From Rhodobacter sp. (GTDB taxonomy: Bacteria > Pseudomonadota > Alphaproteobacteria > Rhodobacterales > Rhodobacteraceae): 64,000 nucleotides of DNA. The position numbers and the translations under genes were made by a program. Under the pieces are notes generated by a model that saw nothing but the letters and a program-made list of their open reading frames with translations, did not search any database and was not told the DNA's origin. Numbering within the stretch: position 1 is the stretch's first letter; each line of letters starts with the position of its first letter. This document shows, piece after piece, positions 57,104-64,000 of this stretch. Where the stretch lies: positions 744,001 to 808,000 of the forward strand of contig JACKKG010000001.1 in assembly GCA_020637515.1 (NCBI GenBank), given 5' to 3'.

Positions 57104-57340
57104 ATGGAAGGCTCGATCGTTCAAATGGGTGCGTACATCGGCGCTGGCCTGGCCTGCATGGGCATGGGCGGGGCTGCGGTCGGTGTGGGCAACGTTGCCG
57201 GCAACTTCCTGTCGGGCGCGCTGCGCAACCCGTCGGCTGCCGCTGGCCAGACCGCCACGCTGTTCATCGGTATCGCGTTCGCCGAAGCGCTGGGGATCTT
57301 CTCGTTCCTCGTCGCGCTGCTGCTGATGTTCGCCGTCTGA
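57104..57340 (+). CDS. atpE: ATP synthase F0 subunit c
   Basis: 78 residues, two helices joined by the polar loop ALRNPSAA; the proton-carrying Glu61 is in AFAEALGIF. Proton-type (no sodium-ligand set). AAGGAG at 57090-57095, 8 bp from the ATG. The GTG at 57095 overlaps the Shine-Dalgarno and is not the start. Confidence 0.97.
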   Translation: MEGSIVQMGAYIGAGLACMGMGGAAVGVGNVAGNFLSGALRNPSAAAGQTATLFIGIAFAEALGIFSFLVALLLMFAV

Positions 57341-57418
57341 TCCTGATCTATCCGTGATCCTTACGGCCGGGTGGATCGCACGATCCATCCGGCGGATACG
57401 GTCAATCAGGAGGACGCC

Positions 57419-57997
57419 ATGTCAGCAGAAACCGCCGCAGGGCACGCTGCCGAAACCGGGGCAACCGCCGCTGGCCATGCTGCCGAGGCGGCCGGGTCTG
57501 GTGGGATGCCGCAGCTCGACATCACCACGTTCCCGAACCAGATCATCTGGCTCGTGATCGCGCTGGTCGTGCTGTATTTCATTCTCTCGCGCGTGGCGCT
57601 GCCCCGTATCGGTTCGGTCCTGGCCGAACGGACGGGCACCATCACCAACGATATCGCCGCCGCCGAGACCTACAAACAGCAGGCCGCTGACGCCGAGGCC
57701 GCCTATCACAAGGCCCTCGACGACGCGCGCGCCGCCGCCGCCAAGGTGATCGACGAAGCCCGCGCCGACATCCAGAAGGATCTGGACGTCGCCATCGCCA
57801 AGGCCGATGCCGAAATCGCCGCCCGCACCGCGGAATCCGAAGCGCGCATCGCGGACATCCGCGCCAGCGCCGCCGAGGCCGTGTCCGAGGTCGCCAAGGA
57901 CACCACCAAGGAAATCCTTGGGGCGTTCGGCGTCAAGGCGGACGCGCGGTCCGTGACGGCCGCGATCAACGCCCGCCTGAAAGGGGGTGCCGCATGA
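57419..57997 (+). CDS. atpX: ATP synthase F0 subunit b'
   Basis: 192 residues. Ala-rich N-terminus, one membrane helix (IIWLVIALVVLYFILSRVAL, about 44-63), then long alpha-helical stalk region with many Ala/Glu/Lys repeats. With atpF it forms the heterodimeric peripheral stalk seen in photosynthetic and other alphaproteobacteria. AGGAGG sits 5 bp before the ATG. Overlaps atpF by 4 bp (ATGA). Confidence 0.92.
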   Translation: MSAETAAGHAAETGATAAGHAAEAAGSGGMPQLDITTFPNQIIWLVIALVVLYFILSRVALPRIGSVLAERTGTITNDIAAAETYKQQAADAEAAYHKALDDARAAAAKVIDEARADIQKDLDVAIAKADAEIAARTAESEARIADIRASAAEAVSEVAKDTTKEILGAFGVKADARSVTAAINARLKGGAA

Positions 57998-58551
57998 CCC
58001 GCATTCTGACGCTGGTTCTGGCACTGGCCGCCACGCCCGCGCTGGCGGCCGAAGAAAACTTCTTCTCGCTGCGTAGCACCGAGTTCGTGGTCTGGATCGC
58101 CTTTCTTGTCTTCCTGGCCGTGCTGGTGTTCTTCAAGGTGCCGGGCATGATCGGCGCCATGCTGGACAAGCGTGCCGATACGATTCGCGCCGAGTTGGAC
58201 GAAGCCCGCAAGCTGCGCGAGGAAGCGCAGGAACTGCGCGCCTCGTTCGAGCGCAAGAAGGCCGAAGTCAAGGATCAGGCCGAACGGATCGTCGCCAAGG
58301 CCAGGGCTGACGCGGAACTGGCCGCGCAGCAGGCGAGGGCGGATCTTGAAACCTCGATCGTGCGCCGTCTGAAGGCCGCCGAGGATCAGATCGCCTCGGC
58401 CGAGGCCTCGGCCGTGCGCGCGGTGCGCGACCAGGCGATCGCCGTGGCCATCTCGGCCTCGCGCGAGCTGATCGCCAAGAAGATGGAAGCCGAAGACGCC
58501 GCCAAGCTGATCGAAAGCTCGATTGCCACGGTGGATGCCCGCCTGCACTGA
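57994..58551 (+). CDS. atpF: ATP synthase F0 subunit b
   Basis: 185 residues. Hydrophobic N-terminus resembling a signal peptide (LTLVLALAATPALAA), then the membrane helix VWIAFLVFLAVLVFFKV and a long charged coiled stalk. ATGA overlap with atpX. A strong terminator follows 22 bp later. The F1 genes are not linked. Confidence 0.93.
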   Translation: MTRILTLVLALAATPALAAEENFFSLRSTEFVVWIAFLVFLAVLVFFKVPGMIGAMLDKRADTIRAELDEARKLREEAQELRASFERKKAEVKDQAERIVAKARADAELAAQQARADLETSIVRRLKAAEDQIASAEASAVRAVRDQAIAVAISASRELIAKKMEAEDAAKLIESSIATVDARLH

Positions 58552-58573
58552 GGCCCCCTCGGATACCGTTCGC

Positions 58574-58599
58574 AAAGGCCCCGCTCCGGCGGGGCCTTT
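58574..58599 (+). terminator. Intrinsic terminator of the F0 operon
   Basis: AAAGGCCCCG (58574-58583) and CGGGGCCTTT (58590-58599), 10-bp perfect stem, 6-base loop. Confidence 0.9.
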
Positions 58600-58683
58600 C
58601 GCGTTTGCGGACCCGCGGTGCCCCCTTTACGCCGGCGGGCCGGCGTGGCTTTCTGAGGGCGCCTCGCCAGAAAGGAACCGACG

Positions 58684-59310
58684 ATGGACCTGCACACCTG
58701 GTTTGCCTTTGTTGCCGCGTCGCTGGCGTTGCTGATCATTCCCGGGCCGACGATCCTGCTGGTGCTGAGCTATGCCATCAGCCAGGGCCGGCGGGTTGCA
58801 CTGGCCATGGCGGCGGGCGTGGCGCTGGGAGATCTGATCGCGATGACCACCTCGCTGGCCGGCCTGGGCGCGCTGGTGCTGGCCTCGGCGGCGCTGTTTA
58901 CGGTGCTGAAGTGGATCGGCGCGGTGTATCTGGTCTATCTGGGCATCAAGCTGGTCCGCAGCGCCGGCAGTGCCCGTCTGGGCCCGGTCGAATCCCTTGC
59001 GGCGACCCGCCCGGCCGCGGTTTTCGCCCATGCGGCGACGGTGACCGCGCTGAACCCCAAGTCCATCGCCTTTTTCATCGCCTTTGTGCCGCAGTTCGTC
59101 GCGGCGGATCGGGCACTGCTGCCGCAATTCGCGGTGCTTGTCGTCACTTTCGTGGGCCTCGCGGCGATCAATGCGCTGGCCTATGCCCTGCTCGCCGACC
59201 GCCTGCGCGCAAAGGTGGCGCGGCCGTCGGTGCTGGCGTGGTTCTCGCGGCTGGGCGGCGGCGCGCTGATCGCCATGGGCATCGCGACGGCGGCCTTCCG
59301 CCGGGCGTGA
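58684..59310 (+). CDS. LysE/RhtB family exporter
   Basis: 208 residues, five to six hydrophobic segments. The family signature LLIIPGPTILLVLSYAISQG is near the N-terminus; VTALNPKSIAFFIAFVPQF is the second LysE motif. Such exporters remove amino acids or related metabolites; substrate unknown. AAGGA lies upstream of the ATG. Confidence 0.92.
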   Translation: MDLHTWFAFVAASLALLIIPGPTILLVLSYAISQGRRVALAMAAGVALGDLIAMTTSLAGLGALVLASAALFTVLKWIGAVYLVYLGIKLVRSAGSARLGPVESLAATRPAAVFAHAATVTALNPKSIAFFIAFVPQFVAADRALLPQFAVLVVTFVGLAAINALAYALLADRLRAKVARPSVLAWFSRLGGGALIAMGIATAAFRRA

Positions 59311-59328
59311 ACCGCCGGGACCCGTCCC

Positions 59329-60372
59329 TCAACCCAGGTTGTCGCTGACCCGAAATCCCTGCGGGATGGCGTCGGCGCCGTCCAGCAACAGGTCGGCCGC
59401 CAGCTCGGCCAGCCTGGGCGCCATGCCGAAGCCGATCTTGAACCCGCCGTTCAGCACGAACTGACCGTCACGCCCGGGCCACGGCCCCAGCATCGGCGCG
59501 CGCGAGGGGCTGCGCGGACGCACCCCGGCCCAGCGTTCCAGAACCGGCGCGGCGGCCAGGTCGGGGCAGACCGCACGCACCCGCGCGATCAGGTCATCAA
59601 GCTGTGCATCGGTCGTGTCGGGGGCGGCAAAGTCGCGTTCGCTGGTCGATCCGATGGCCACCGTGGCGTCCGCGTGTGGCACGATATGCAACCCGTCGGC
59701 GAAAAGCTGGGGCGAATCCCGCCAATCGGCCGCCAGCAAGGCCGCTTGCCCCTTGACCCCGTTGCCCATGGGACGGCCCAGATCCGCGCCCAGGTCGCGC
59801 AACCCCTGCGCGCCGGTGGCCCATAGAACCGTCCAGCCCGGCGGCGGCACGGTGCCCTGTTCGACCGTCACGCCGCGCGTGGCCAGTGCGGCGACCAGCG
59901 CCGTGGCGGCACCCCGGGGCGACAGGCGCGCGCTCAGCGTGTCATGGATCACCAGCCCCGTGCCCGAGATTACCCTGGGCCCCGCCACCGCGTGGGCCGG
60001 CACCACCTGCCACGTCGCCCGCCCCTGCCACAGCTCGCGCGCCGTCTCGCCGCGTTCGCGCGCGCGGGCCACGGCGGCGTCATCCGCCAGGGGCTGCACC
60101 CGGCCCAGCCGGGCATAGCCCGGCGTGCCCCCGCCCGCGCTGGCGACCGCGTGCCAGAACCCCTCGGCCATCATCAGGCTGTCGAATTGAAAGGCCTTTT
60201 TCGCGTTCCATTGTTCGGGCACATGCGGCGCCAGCGCGCCGACCACCCCGCCCGAGGCCCCCGCGCCGATGCGCGAGGCCTCGATCACGCGGACCCGCGC
60301 ACCGCGCCGCGCCATCGCCCAGGCCGAGGCGAGCCCGAAAATCCCCGCGCCCATGACCGCGATTTGTGCCAT
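59329..60372 (-). CDS. FAD-dependent oxidoreductase (DadA/GlyOx/MnmC(o)-like)
   Basis: 347 residues of the D-amino-acid-oxidase superfamily. N-terminal IAVMGAGIFGLASAWAMARRG (FAD-binding), GASGGVVGALAPHVPEQW, and C-terminal GVRPRSPSRAPMLG and NGGFKIGFGMAPRLAELAAD. It is divergent, 49 bp apart, from mnmD. In MnmC of enterobacteria an FAD oxidase like this is fused to the MnmD methyltransferase, so this protein may perform the oxidase step in tRNA wobble-uridine modification (inference); DadA-like amino-acid oxidation is the alternative. Confidence 0.82.
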   Translation of the reverse strand: MAQIAVMGAGIFGLASAWAMARRGARVRVIEASRIGAGASGGVVGALAPHVPEQWNAKKAFQFDSLMMAEGFWHAVASAGGGTPGYARLGRVQPLADDAAVARARERGETARELWQGRATWQVVPAHAVAGPRVISGTGLVIHDTLSARLSPRGAATALVAALATRGVTVEQGTVPPPGWTVLWATGAQGLRDLGADLGRPMGNGVKGQAALLAADWRDSPQLFADGLHIVPHADATVAIGSTSERDFAAPDTTDAQLDDLIARVRAVCPDLAAAPVLERWAGVRPRSPSRAPMLGPWPGRDGQFVLNGGFKIGFGMAPRLAELAADLLLDGADAIPQGFRVSDNLG

Positions 60373-60421
60373 TGCCTTTCCCCCGCCGCCGCGTAAAGGT
60401 CGCCGCGTTGTAGCCCTTCAC

Positions 60422-61081
60422 ATGCGTATGAACCAGCCCGCTCTGACATGGACCGACAGCGACACGCCCGTCGCCACCGCCTTTGACGACCCGTATTTCA
60501 CCGGCGGGCTCGATGAGACGCGGCATGTCTTTTTGGCCGGCAACGACCTGCCCGGGCGGTTACGTGCCGGTTTTCATGTGGCCGAACTGGGCTTTGGCAC
60601 CGGGCTGAACCTGCTGGCGCTGGCGCAGGTCTGGGTCGGCCCCGGCACCCTGCGCTTCACCTCGTTCGAGGCCTTTCCCATGGCCCGGTCCGATATGGCC
60701 CGCGCGCTGGCCCCCTTTTCCCTGCCCGGAACCGACGCCCTGGTCGCGCAATGGCAGGGCGATGGTCCGGTGCGTTGCATCGACCTGCCGGGTATCGCGG
60801 CCGAAATCCGGATCGGCGACGCCCGGCAGACCCTGCCACCCTGGCCAGACCGCGCGGATGCCTGGTTCCTGGACGGTTTTGCCCCCGCCCGAAACCCCGA
60901 ACTGTGGAACGACGCCCTTCTGCAGCAGGTCGCCCGCCATACCGGGCCCGGGGGAACCGCGGCCACCTATACCGCCGCCGGCCATGTCCGCCGCGCGCTC
61001 GAGTCCGGTGGCTTTCGCGTCACCCGCCAGCCCGGTTTCGGCCGCAAGAAACACATGACAACCGCCCGGATGCCCACATGA
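60422..61081 (+). CDS. mnmD: tRNA (5-methylaminomethyl-2-thiouridine)(34)-methyltransferase
   Basis: 219 residues. SAM-dependent methyltransferase: FHVAELGFGTGLNLLALAQVW, FTSFEAFPM, ADAWFLDGFAPARNPELW and the closing GFGRKKHMT match the MnmD/MnmC-N family. It completes mnm5s2U at the wobble position. ATG at 60422 (a second ATG follows at 60428). Stop overlaps the EamA gene's ATG. Confidence 0.92.
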   Translation: MRMNQPALTWTDSDTPVATAFDDPYFTGGLDETRHVFLAGNDLPGRLRAGFHVAELGFGTGLNLLALAQVWVGPGTLRFTSFEAFPMARSDMARALAPFSLPGTDALVAQWQGDGPVRCIDLPGIAAEIRIGDARQTLPPWPDRADAWFLDGFAPARNPELWNDALLQQVARHTGPGGTAATYTAAGHVRRALESGGFRVTRQPGFGRKKHMTTARMPT

Positions 61082-61956
61082 GCCGCGAACAGAACACCAC
61101 CCTCGGGATCTGGCTGATGATCGCCGTCACGCTGGTCTTTGCCCTTCAGGACGGGATCTCGACCCACCTGGCGGGGCAATACAACGTCTTCATGATCATC
61201 ATGATCCGGTATTGGTTCTTTGCGACCTTTGTCATCACCGTCGCCAGCCGCAAGGCCGGTGGCATACGCAACGCCGCGCGCACCCACGCACCCAAGGCGC
61301 AGGTCTTTCGCGGCCTTTTGCTGGCGCTGGAGATCCTGGTCGCGGTCAAGGGCTTTGTCGTGCTGGGGCTGGTGGAATCGCACGCCGTCTTTGCCGTCTA
61401 TCCGCTGCTGATCGCCGCGCTGTCCGGCCCCGTCCTGGGCGAGCGCGTGGGCTGGCGGCGCTGGGTCGCCATCGGCATCGGCTTTGCCGGGGTCCTGGTG
61501 ATCCTGGAACCGGGGTTCGGCGTGTTCCGGATCGGCGCGCTGATCCCGTTTCTGGCCGCGCTGATGTTCGCCCTTTACGGTCTGGTGACGCGCTATGTCG
61601 GGCGCTACGACAGCAGCGCGGTCAGCTTCTTCTGGACGGGCATCATGGGCCTGATCGTGACCACCGGGGTGGGCGTGTTCCACTGGCAGCCGATGGTGGG
61701 TTCGGATTGGGTCTGGATGCTGCTACTGTGCATCACCTCGGCCGGCAGCCACTACATGCTGATCCGCGCCTACGAGGTCGCCGAGGCCAGCGCGATCCAG
61801 CCCTTTGCCTATCTGCAACTGGTCTTTGCCAGCCTTATCGGCATCGTCGTGTTCCACGAAACGCTGCGCCCCAATGTGGCCATCGGGGCGGCGATCGTGG
61901 TCTGTGCGGGTCTGTTCACCCTGTGGCGTGCGCGCCAGGTGGCGGTCCGGCGTTAG
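61078..61956 (+). CDS. EamA/DMT family transporter
   Basis: 292 residues with ten helices in two EamA repeats (about 5-135 and 145-285). WLMIAVTLVFALQDGIST starts the first repeat, and SAIQPFAYLQLVFASLIG lies in the second. Substrate unknown. The ATG overlaps the mnmD stop (ATGA). The 3' end overlaps the convergent small periplasmic gene by 4 bp. Confidence 0.88.
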   Translation: MSREQNTTLGIWLMIAVTLVFALQDGISTHLAGQYNVFMIIMIRYWFFATFVITVASRKAGGIRNAARTHAPKAQVFRGLLLALEILVAVKGFVVLGLVESHAVFAVYPLLIAALSGPVLGERVGWRRWVAIGIGFAGVLVILEPGFGVFRIGALIPFLAALMFALYGLVTRYVGRYDSSAVSFFWTGIMGLIVTTGVGVFHWQPMVGSDWVWMLLLCITSAGSHYMLIRAYEVAEASAIQPFAYLQLVFASLIGIVVFHETLRPNVAIGAAIVVCAGLFTLWRARQVAVRR

Positions 61957-62261
61957 CCGCCGCACATCTGCTGCGCGAGATCGCCAAAGGTCCGGTAGCG
62001 CGCCCAGAATTCGTTGTCGGCGCGGGTCGAAGACATGCGCACCGCCTGGGCCTCGTCCGGGTTGGTGAAGAAACGTGCCGCGCGGCGCTGTTCGGATCGG
62101 GTCAGCGTATGGTCGGCAGCGGCATCGATGCAGCGGCACAACTGGCGGCTGGACTGCGGCCGATCCGATCGATTGCAGGCGGTTTCGATCGGGCCGGCCA
62201 TCGCCGCAACGGGGGCCAGCGTCGTCAACGCAAGGGCGGCGGCGATCATCAGGTGTTTCAT
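61953..62261 (-). CDS. Small periplasmic protein of unknown function
   Basis: 102 residues with a clear signal peptide (MIAAALALTTLAPVAAMA). The mature ~80 residues contain four Cys (ACNRSD, LCRCIDAA and CGG at the end), likely two disulfides, and a basic middle (SEQRRAARFF). It resembles small Cys-containing proteins conserved in Rhodobacteraceae, but I do not recognise a named family. Divergent from the GMC gene across 206 bp with an AT-rich centre. Confidence 0.78.
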   Translation of the reverse strand: MKHLMIAAALALTTLAPVAAMAGPIETACNRSDRPQSSRQLCRCIDAAADHTLTRSEQRRAARFFTNPDEAQAVRMSSTRADNEFWARYRTFGDLAQQMCGG

Positions 62262-62304
62262 GTCTGCCTCGATCCAAAGGTCGTGCGACTCTTGCCGAGT
62301 CGTC

Positions 62305-62319
62305 TTAACAATCCGTTAT
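62305..62319. promoter_or_regulatory. CtrA-like site in the divergent promoter region
   Basis: TTAACAATCCGTTAT matches TTAA-N7-TTAA except for the last base. It lies in the AT-rich middle (about 62300-62345) of the 206-bp gap between the small periplasmic gene and the GMC gene. Only a motif match. Confidence 0.3.
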
Positions 62320-62467
62320 AAACTGTCGTTATTGTTACCAAAAATGACCAGAGACCTCAACCGCTAGGGCTGGTATCGGCGGATTTCCCCGCCGCAACAT
62401 CCTGCCCGCGGCCATTGCGCCCGAATCGCGCTGCCCCTAACGTGACGGGGCAGCATCGGGGGCTCTG

Positions 62468-64000
62468 ATGGCGGATTGGGACTATATCATCGTCGGCGCG
62501 GGCAGCGCGGGGTCGCTTCTGGCGAACCGCTTGAGCGAACGCCACCGGGTTCTGTTGCTTGAGGCCGGGGGGCGCGACAACTACATCTGGGTGCATGTGC
62601 CCGTCGGGTATCTCTATTGCATCGACAATCCCCGCACCGACTGGCGCCTGCGCACCGCGGCCGAGCCGGGGCTGAACGGCCGCAGCCTGCTCTATCCCCG
62701 GGGCAAGGTGCTGGGCGGGTGCAGTTCGATCAACGGGATGCTCTATCTGCGCGGGCAGGCGGCGGATTACGATCAGTGGCGCCAGATGGGCAACACCGGA
62801 TGGGGCTGGGACGATGTGCTGCCCTATTTCAAGAAACACGAGGATTACGCCGCCGGAGACCCGGGCGACATGCACGGCACCGGCGGCGAGTGGCGGGTCG
62901 AAAACCAGCGCCTGCGCTGGCAGATTCTGGATGACTGGGCGCGCGCCGCGCAGGAAACCGGAATTCCCGCGACGCAGGATTTCAACACCGGCGACAACGA
63001 GGGCGTGGCCTATTTCAAGGTGAACCAGCGCAAGGGTTGGCGCTGGAATACCGCAAAGGCGTTTCTGCGCCCGGCCCGCGCCCGAATCGAGGTGCACACG
63101 AACGCCCACGCTACCGGCCTGATCCTTGATGGCAACCGTTGCACCGGCGTGCGCTATCTGCGCGACGGTCAACCGACCGAAGCCCGCGCCAACGCCGAGG
63201 TGATCCTGACCGCGGGGTCCGTCGGTTCGACCCAGTTGCTGCAACTGGCGGGGATCGGCCCGGCCGACCGCCTGCGCCAACTGGGAATCGCGCCGCTCCA
63301 CGACTGCGACGCGGGCGAAAACCTGCAAGACCACCTGCAACTGCGCCTGGCCTTCAAGGTGACGGGCGCGCGCACGCTGAACACGATGGCCAACAGTCTG
63401 TTCGGAAAGGCCCGGATCGCAGCCGAATATGCGCTGTTCCGCTCGGGACCGATGTCGATGTCGCCCAGCCAACTGGGGGCCTTTGCACGCTCGGGCCCGG
63501 GGGTCGAACGGGCCGATCTGGAATACCATGTGCAGCCACTCAGCCTCGAGGCCTTTGGTCAGCCGCCCCACGACTTTCCGGCCGTCACGGCCTCGGTCTG
63601 TCATCTCAGGCCGGATAGCCGGGGGTCGATCCGCGTGACCACCCGCGATCCGATGACCCCACCGGAAATCGCGCCGAACTACCTGTCGGCCGAAACCGAC
63701 AAGCACGTCGCCGCCAACGCGATCCGGCTGACCCGGCGGATCATGGCGGCGCCGGCCCTGGCGAAATACCGGCCGCAGGAATTCAAACCCGGCCCCGCGC
63801 TGCAAACCGAGGCCGAGCTGATCCGCGCCGCCGGCGACATCGGCACGACGATCTTTCACCCCGTCGGCACCTGCCGCATGGGCACCGATCCGCGCGCCGT
63901 GGTGACGCCGGATCTGCGCGTGAACGGCGTGCGCGGGCTCAGGGTGGCCGATGCCTCGATCATGCCGACGATTCCGTCGGGCAACACCAACTCGCCGACC
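62468..64000 (+). CDS. GMC family FAD oxidoreductase, choline-dehydrogenase-like (3' end cut off)
   Basis: 511 codons visible, no stop in window. Rossmann motif YIIVGAGSAGSLLANRL at the N-terminus, then YPRGKVLGGCSSINGMLYLRG (GMC signature 1), the GSVGSTQLLQLAGIGP signature 2, and C-terminal HPVGTCRMGTD plus LRVADASIMPTIPSGNTNSPT. Oxidises an alcohol such as choline or another primary alcohol with FAD. Only a short C-terminal part is missing. ATG at 62468. Confidence 0.95.
   Translation, partial: MADWDYIIVGAGSAGSLLANRLSERHRVLLLEAGGRDNYIWVHVPVGYLYCIDNPRTDWRLRTAAEPGLNGRSLLYPRGKVLGGCSSINGMLYLRGQAADYDQWRQMGNTGWGWDDVLPYFKKHEDYAAGDPGDMHGTGGEWRVENQRLRWQILDDWARAAQETGIPATQDFNTGDNEGVAYFKVNQRKGWRWNTAKAFLRPARARIEVHTNAHATGLILDGNRCTGVRYLRDGQPTEARANAEVILTAGSVGSTQLLQLAGIGPADRLRQLGIAPLHDCDAGENLQDHLQLRLAFKVTGARTLNTMANSLFGKARIAAEYALFRSGPMSMSPSQLGAFARSGPGVERADLEYHVQPLSLEAFGQPPHDFPAVTASVCHLRPDSRGSIRVTTRDPMTPPEIAPNYLSAETDKHVAANAIRLTRRIMAAPALAKYRPQEFKPGPALQTEAELIRAAGDIGTTIFHPVGTCRMGTDPRAVVTPDLRVNGVRGLRVADASIMPTIPSGNTNSPT

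Noticed and set aside
62357..63859. 500-codon open frame on the minus strand opposite the GMC gene
   Set aside because: Shadow of a clear GMC oxidoreductase on the plus strand.

Overview
The window is a high-GC alphaproteobacterial chromosome segment, most likely from the family Rhodobacteraceae. The evidence is the gene order rho / gap / maf-aroE-coaE-dnaQ, the split F0 operon (atpI-a-c-b'-b with no F1 genes attached), an HvrA/H-NS-type protein, and many ATGA start/stop overlaps. I see no rRNA, tRNA, CRISPR array, insertion sequence or prophage. The first gene (rho) and the last (a GMC oxidoreductase) run off the window.

Layout. (1) 1-5.4 kb: rho points left, and a 475-bp gap with DnaA boxes and an AT-rich stretch follows. 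This gap sits where several alphaproteobacteria have oriC, beside maf. Then come maf, aroE, coaE, dnaQ and a flavoprotein pointing right. (2) 5.4-17.8 kb, minus strand: a compact natural-product operon in the order PKS (KS-AT-KR-DH-ACP-TE), GT2 glycosyltransferase, NRPS (formyltransferase, short C-like region, adenylation domain split by a luciferase-like monooxygenase, carrier), phosphopantetheinyl transferase. (3) 17.9-34.6 kb: exopolysaccharide genes (O-antigen-polymerase-like protein, WecG/TagA transferase, GT2 and GT4 transferases, Wzz/ExoP-like chain-length protein, partner ATPase, flippase, secreted glycosidase-like protein). They are interrupted by a thiolase / acyl-CoA ligase / DUF296-like operon and idi. 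(4) 34.6-42.8 kb: housekeeping and transport genes (universal stress protein, SulP transporter, phosphoglycolate phosphatase, MFS, AhpD-like, GNAT, CinA-like, sfsA, map). (5) 42.8-53.4 kb: H-NS-like protein, DMT exporter, YaiI, SH3 protein, KpsM-like ABC permease, cysQ, galU, two paralogous GT2-like transferases, a GT14 branching enzyme and a double sulfotransferase. (6) 53.7-64 kb: DUF2853, a lytic transglycosylase, an ArsR regulator, the F0 ATP synthase operon, LysE, a split MnmC-like pair, an EamA transporter, a small periplasmic protein and the GMC oxidoreductase.

How the genes may work together. The NRPS reads as a glycine-type loading module that may formylate and hydroxylate its substrate before handing it to the single PKS module, where one extension, reduction, dehydration and thioesterase release would follow. 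The PPTase at the end of the operon would activate both carriers. The polysaccharide genes supply UDP-glucose (GalU), lipid-linked assembly (WecG-like), flipping, polymerisation and length control. SulP, CysQ and the sulfotransferase could support sulfation of a surface glycan. These links are inferred from context. The most unusual item is the PKS/NRPS operon with the monooxygenase embedded in the adenylation domain. The putative oriC and a hairpin-rich intergenic block holding an exact TTAA-N7-TTAA site are the most interesting non-coding parts.
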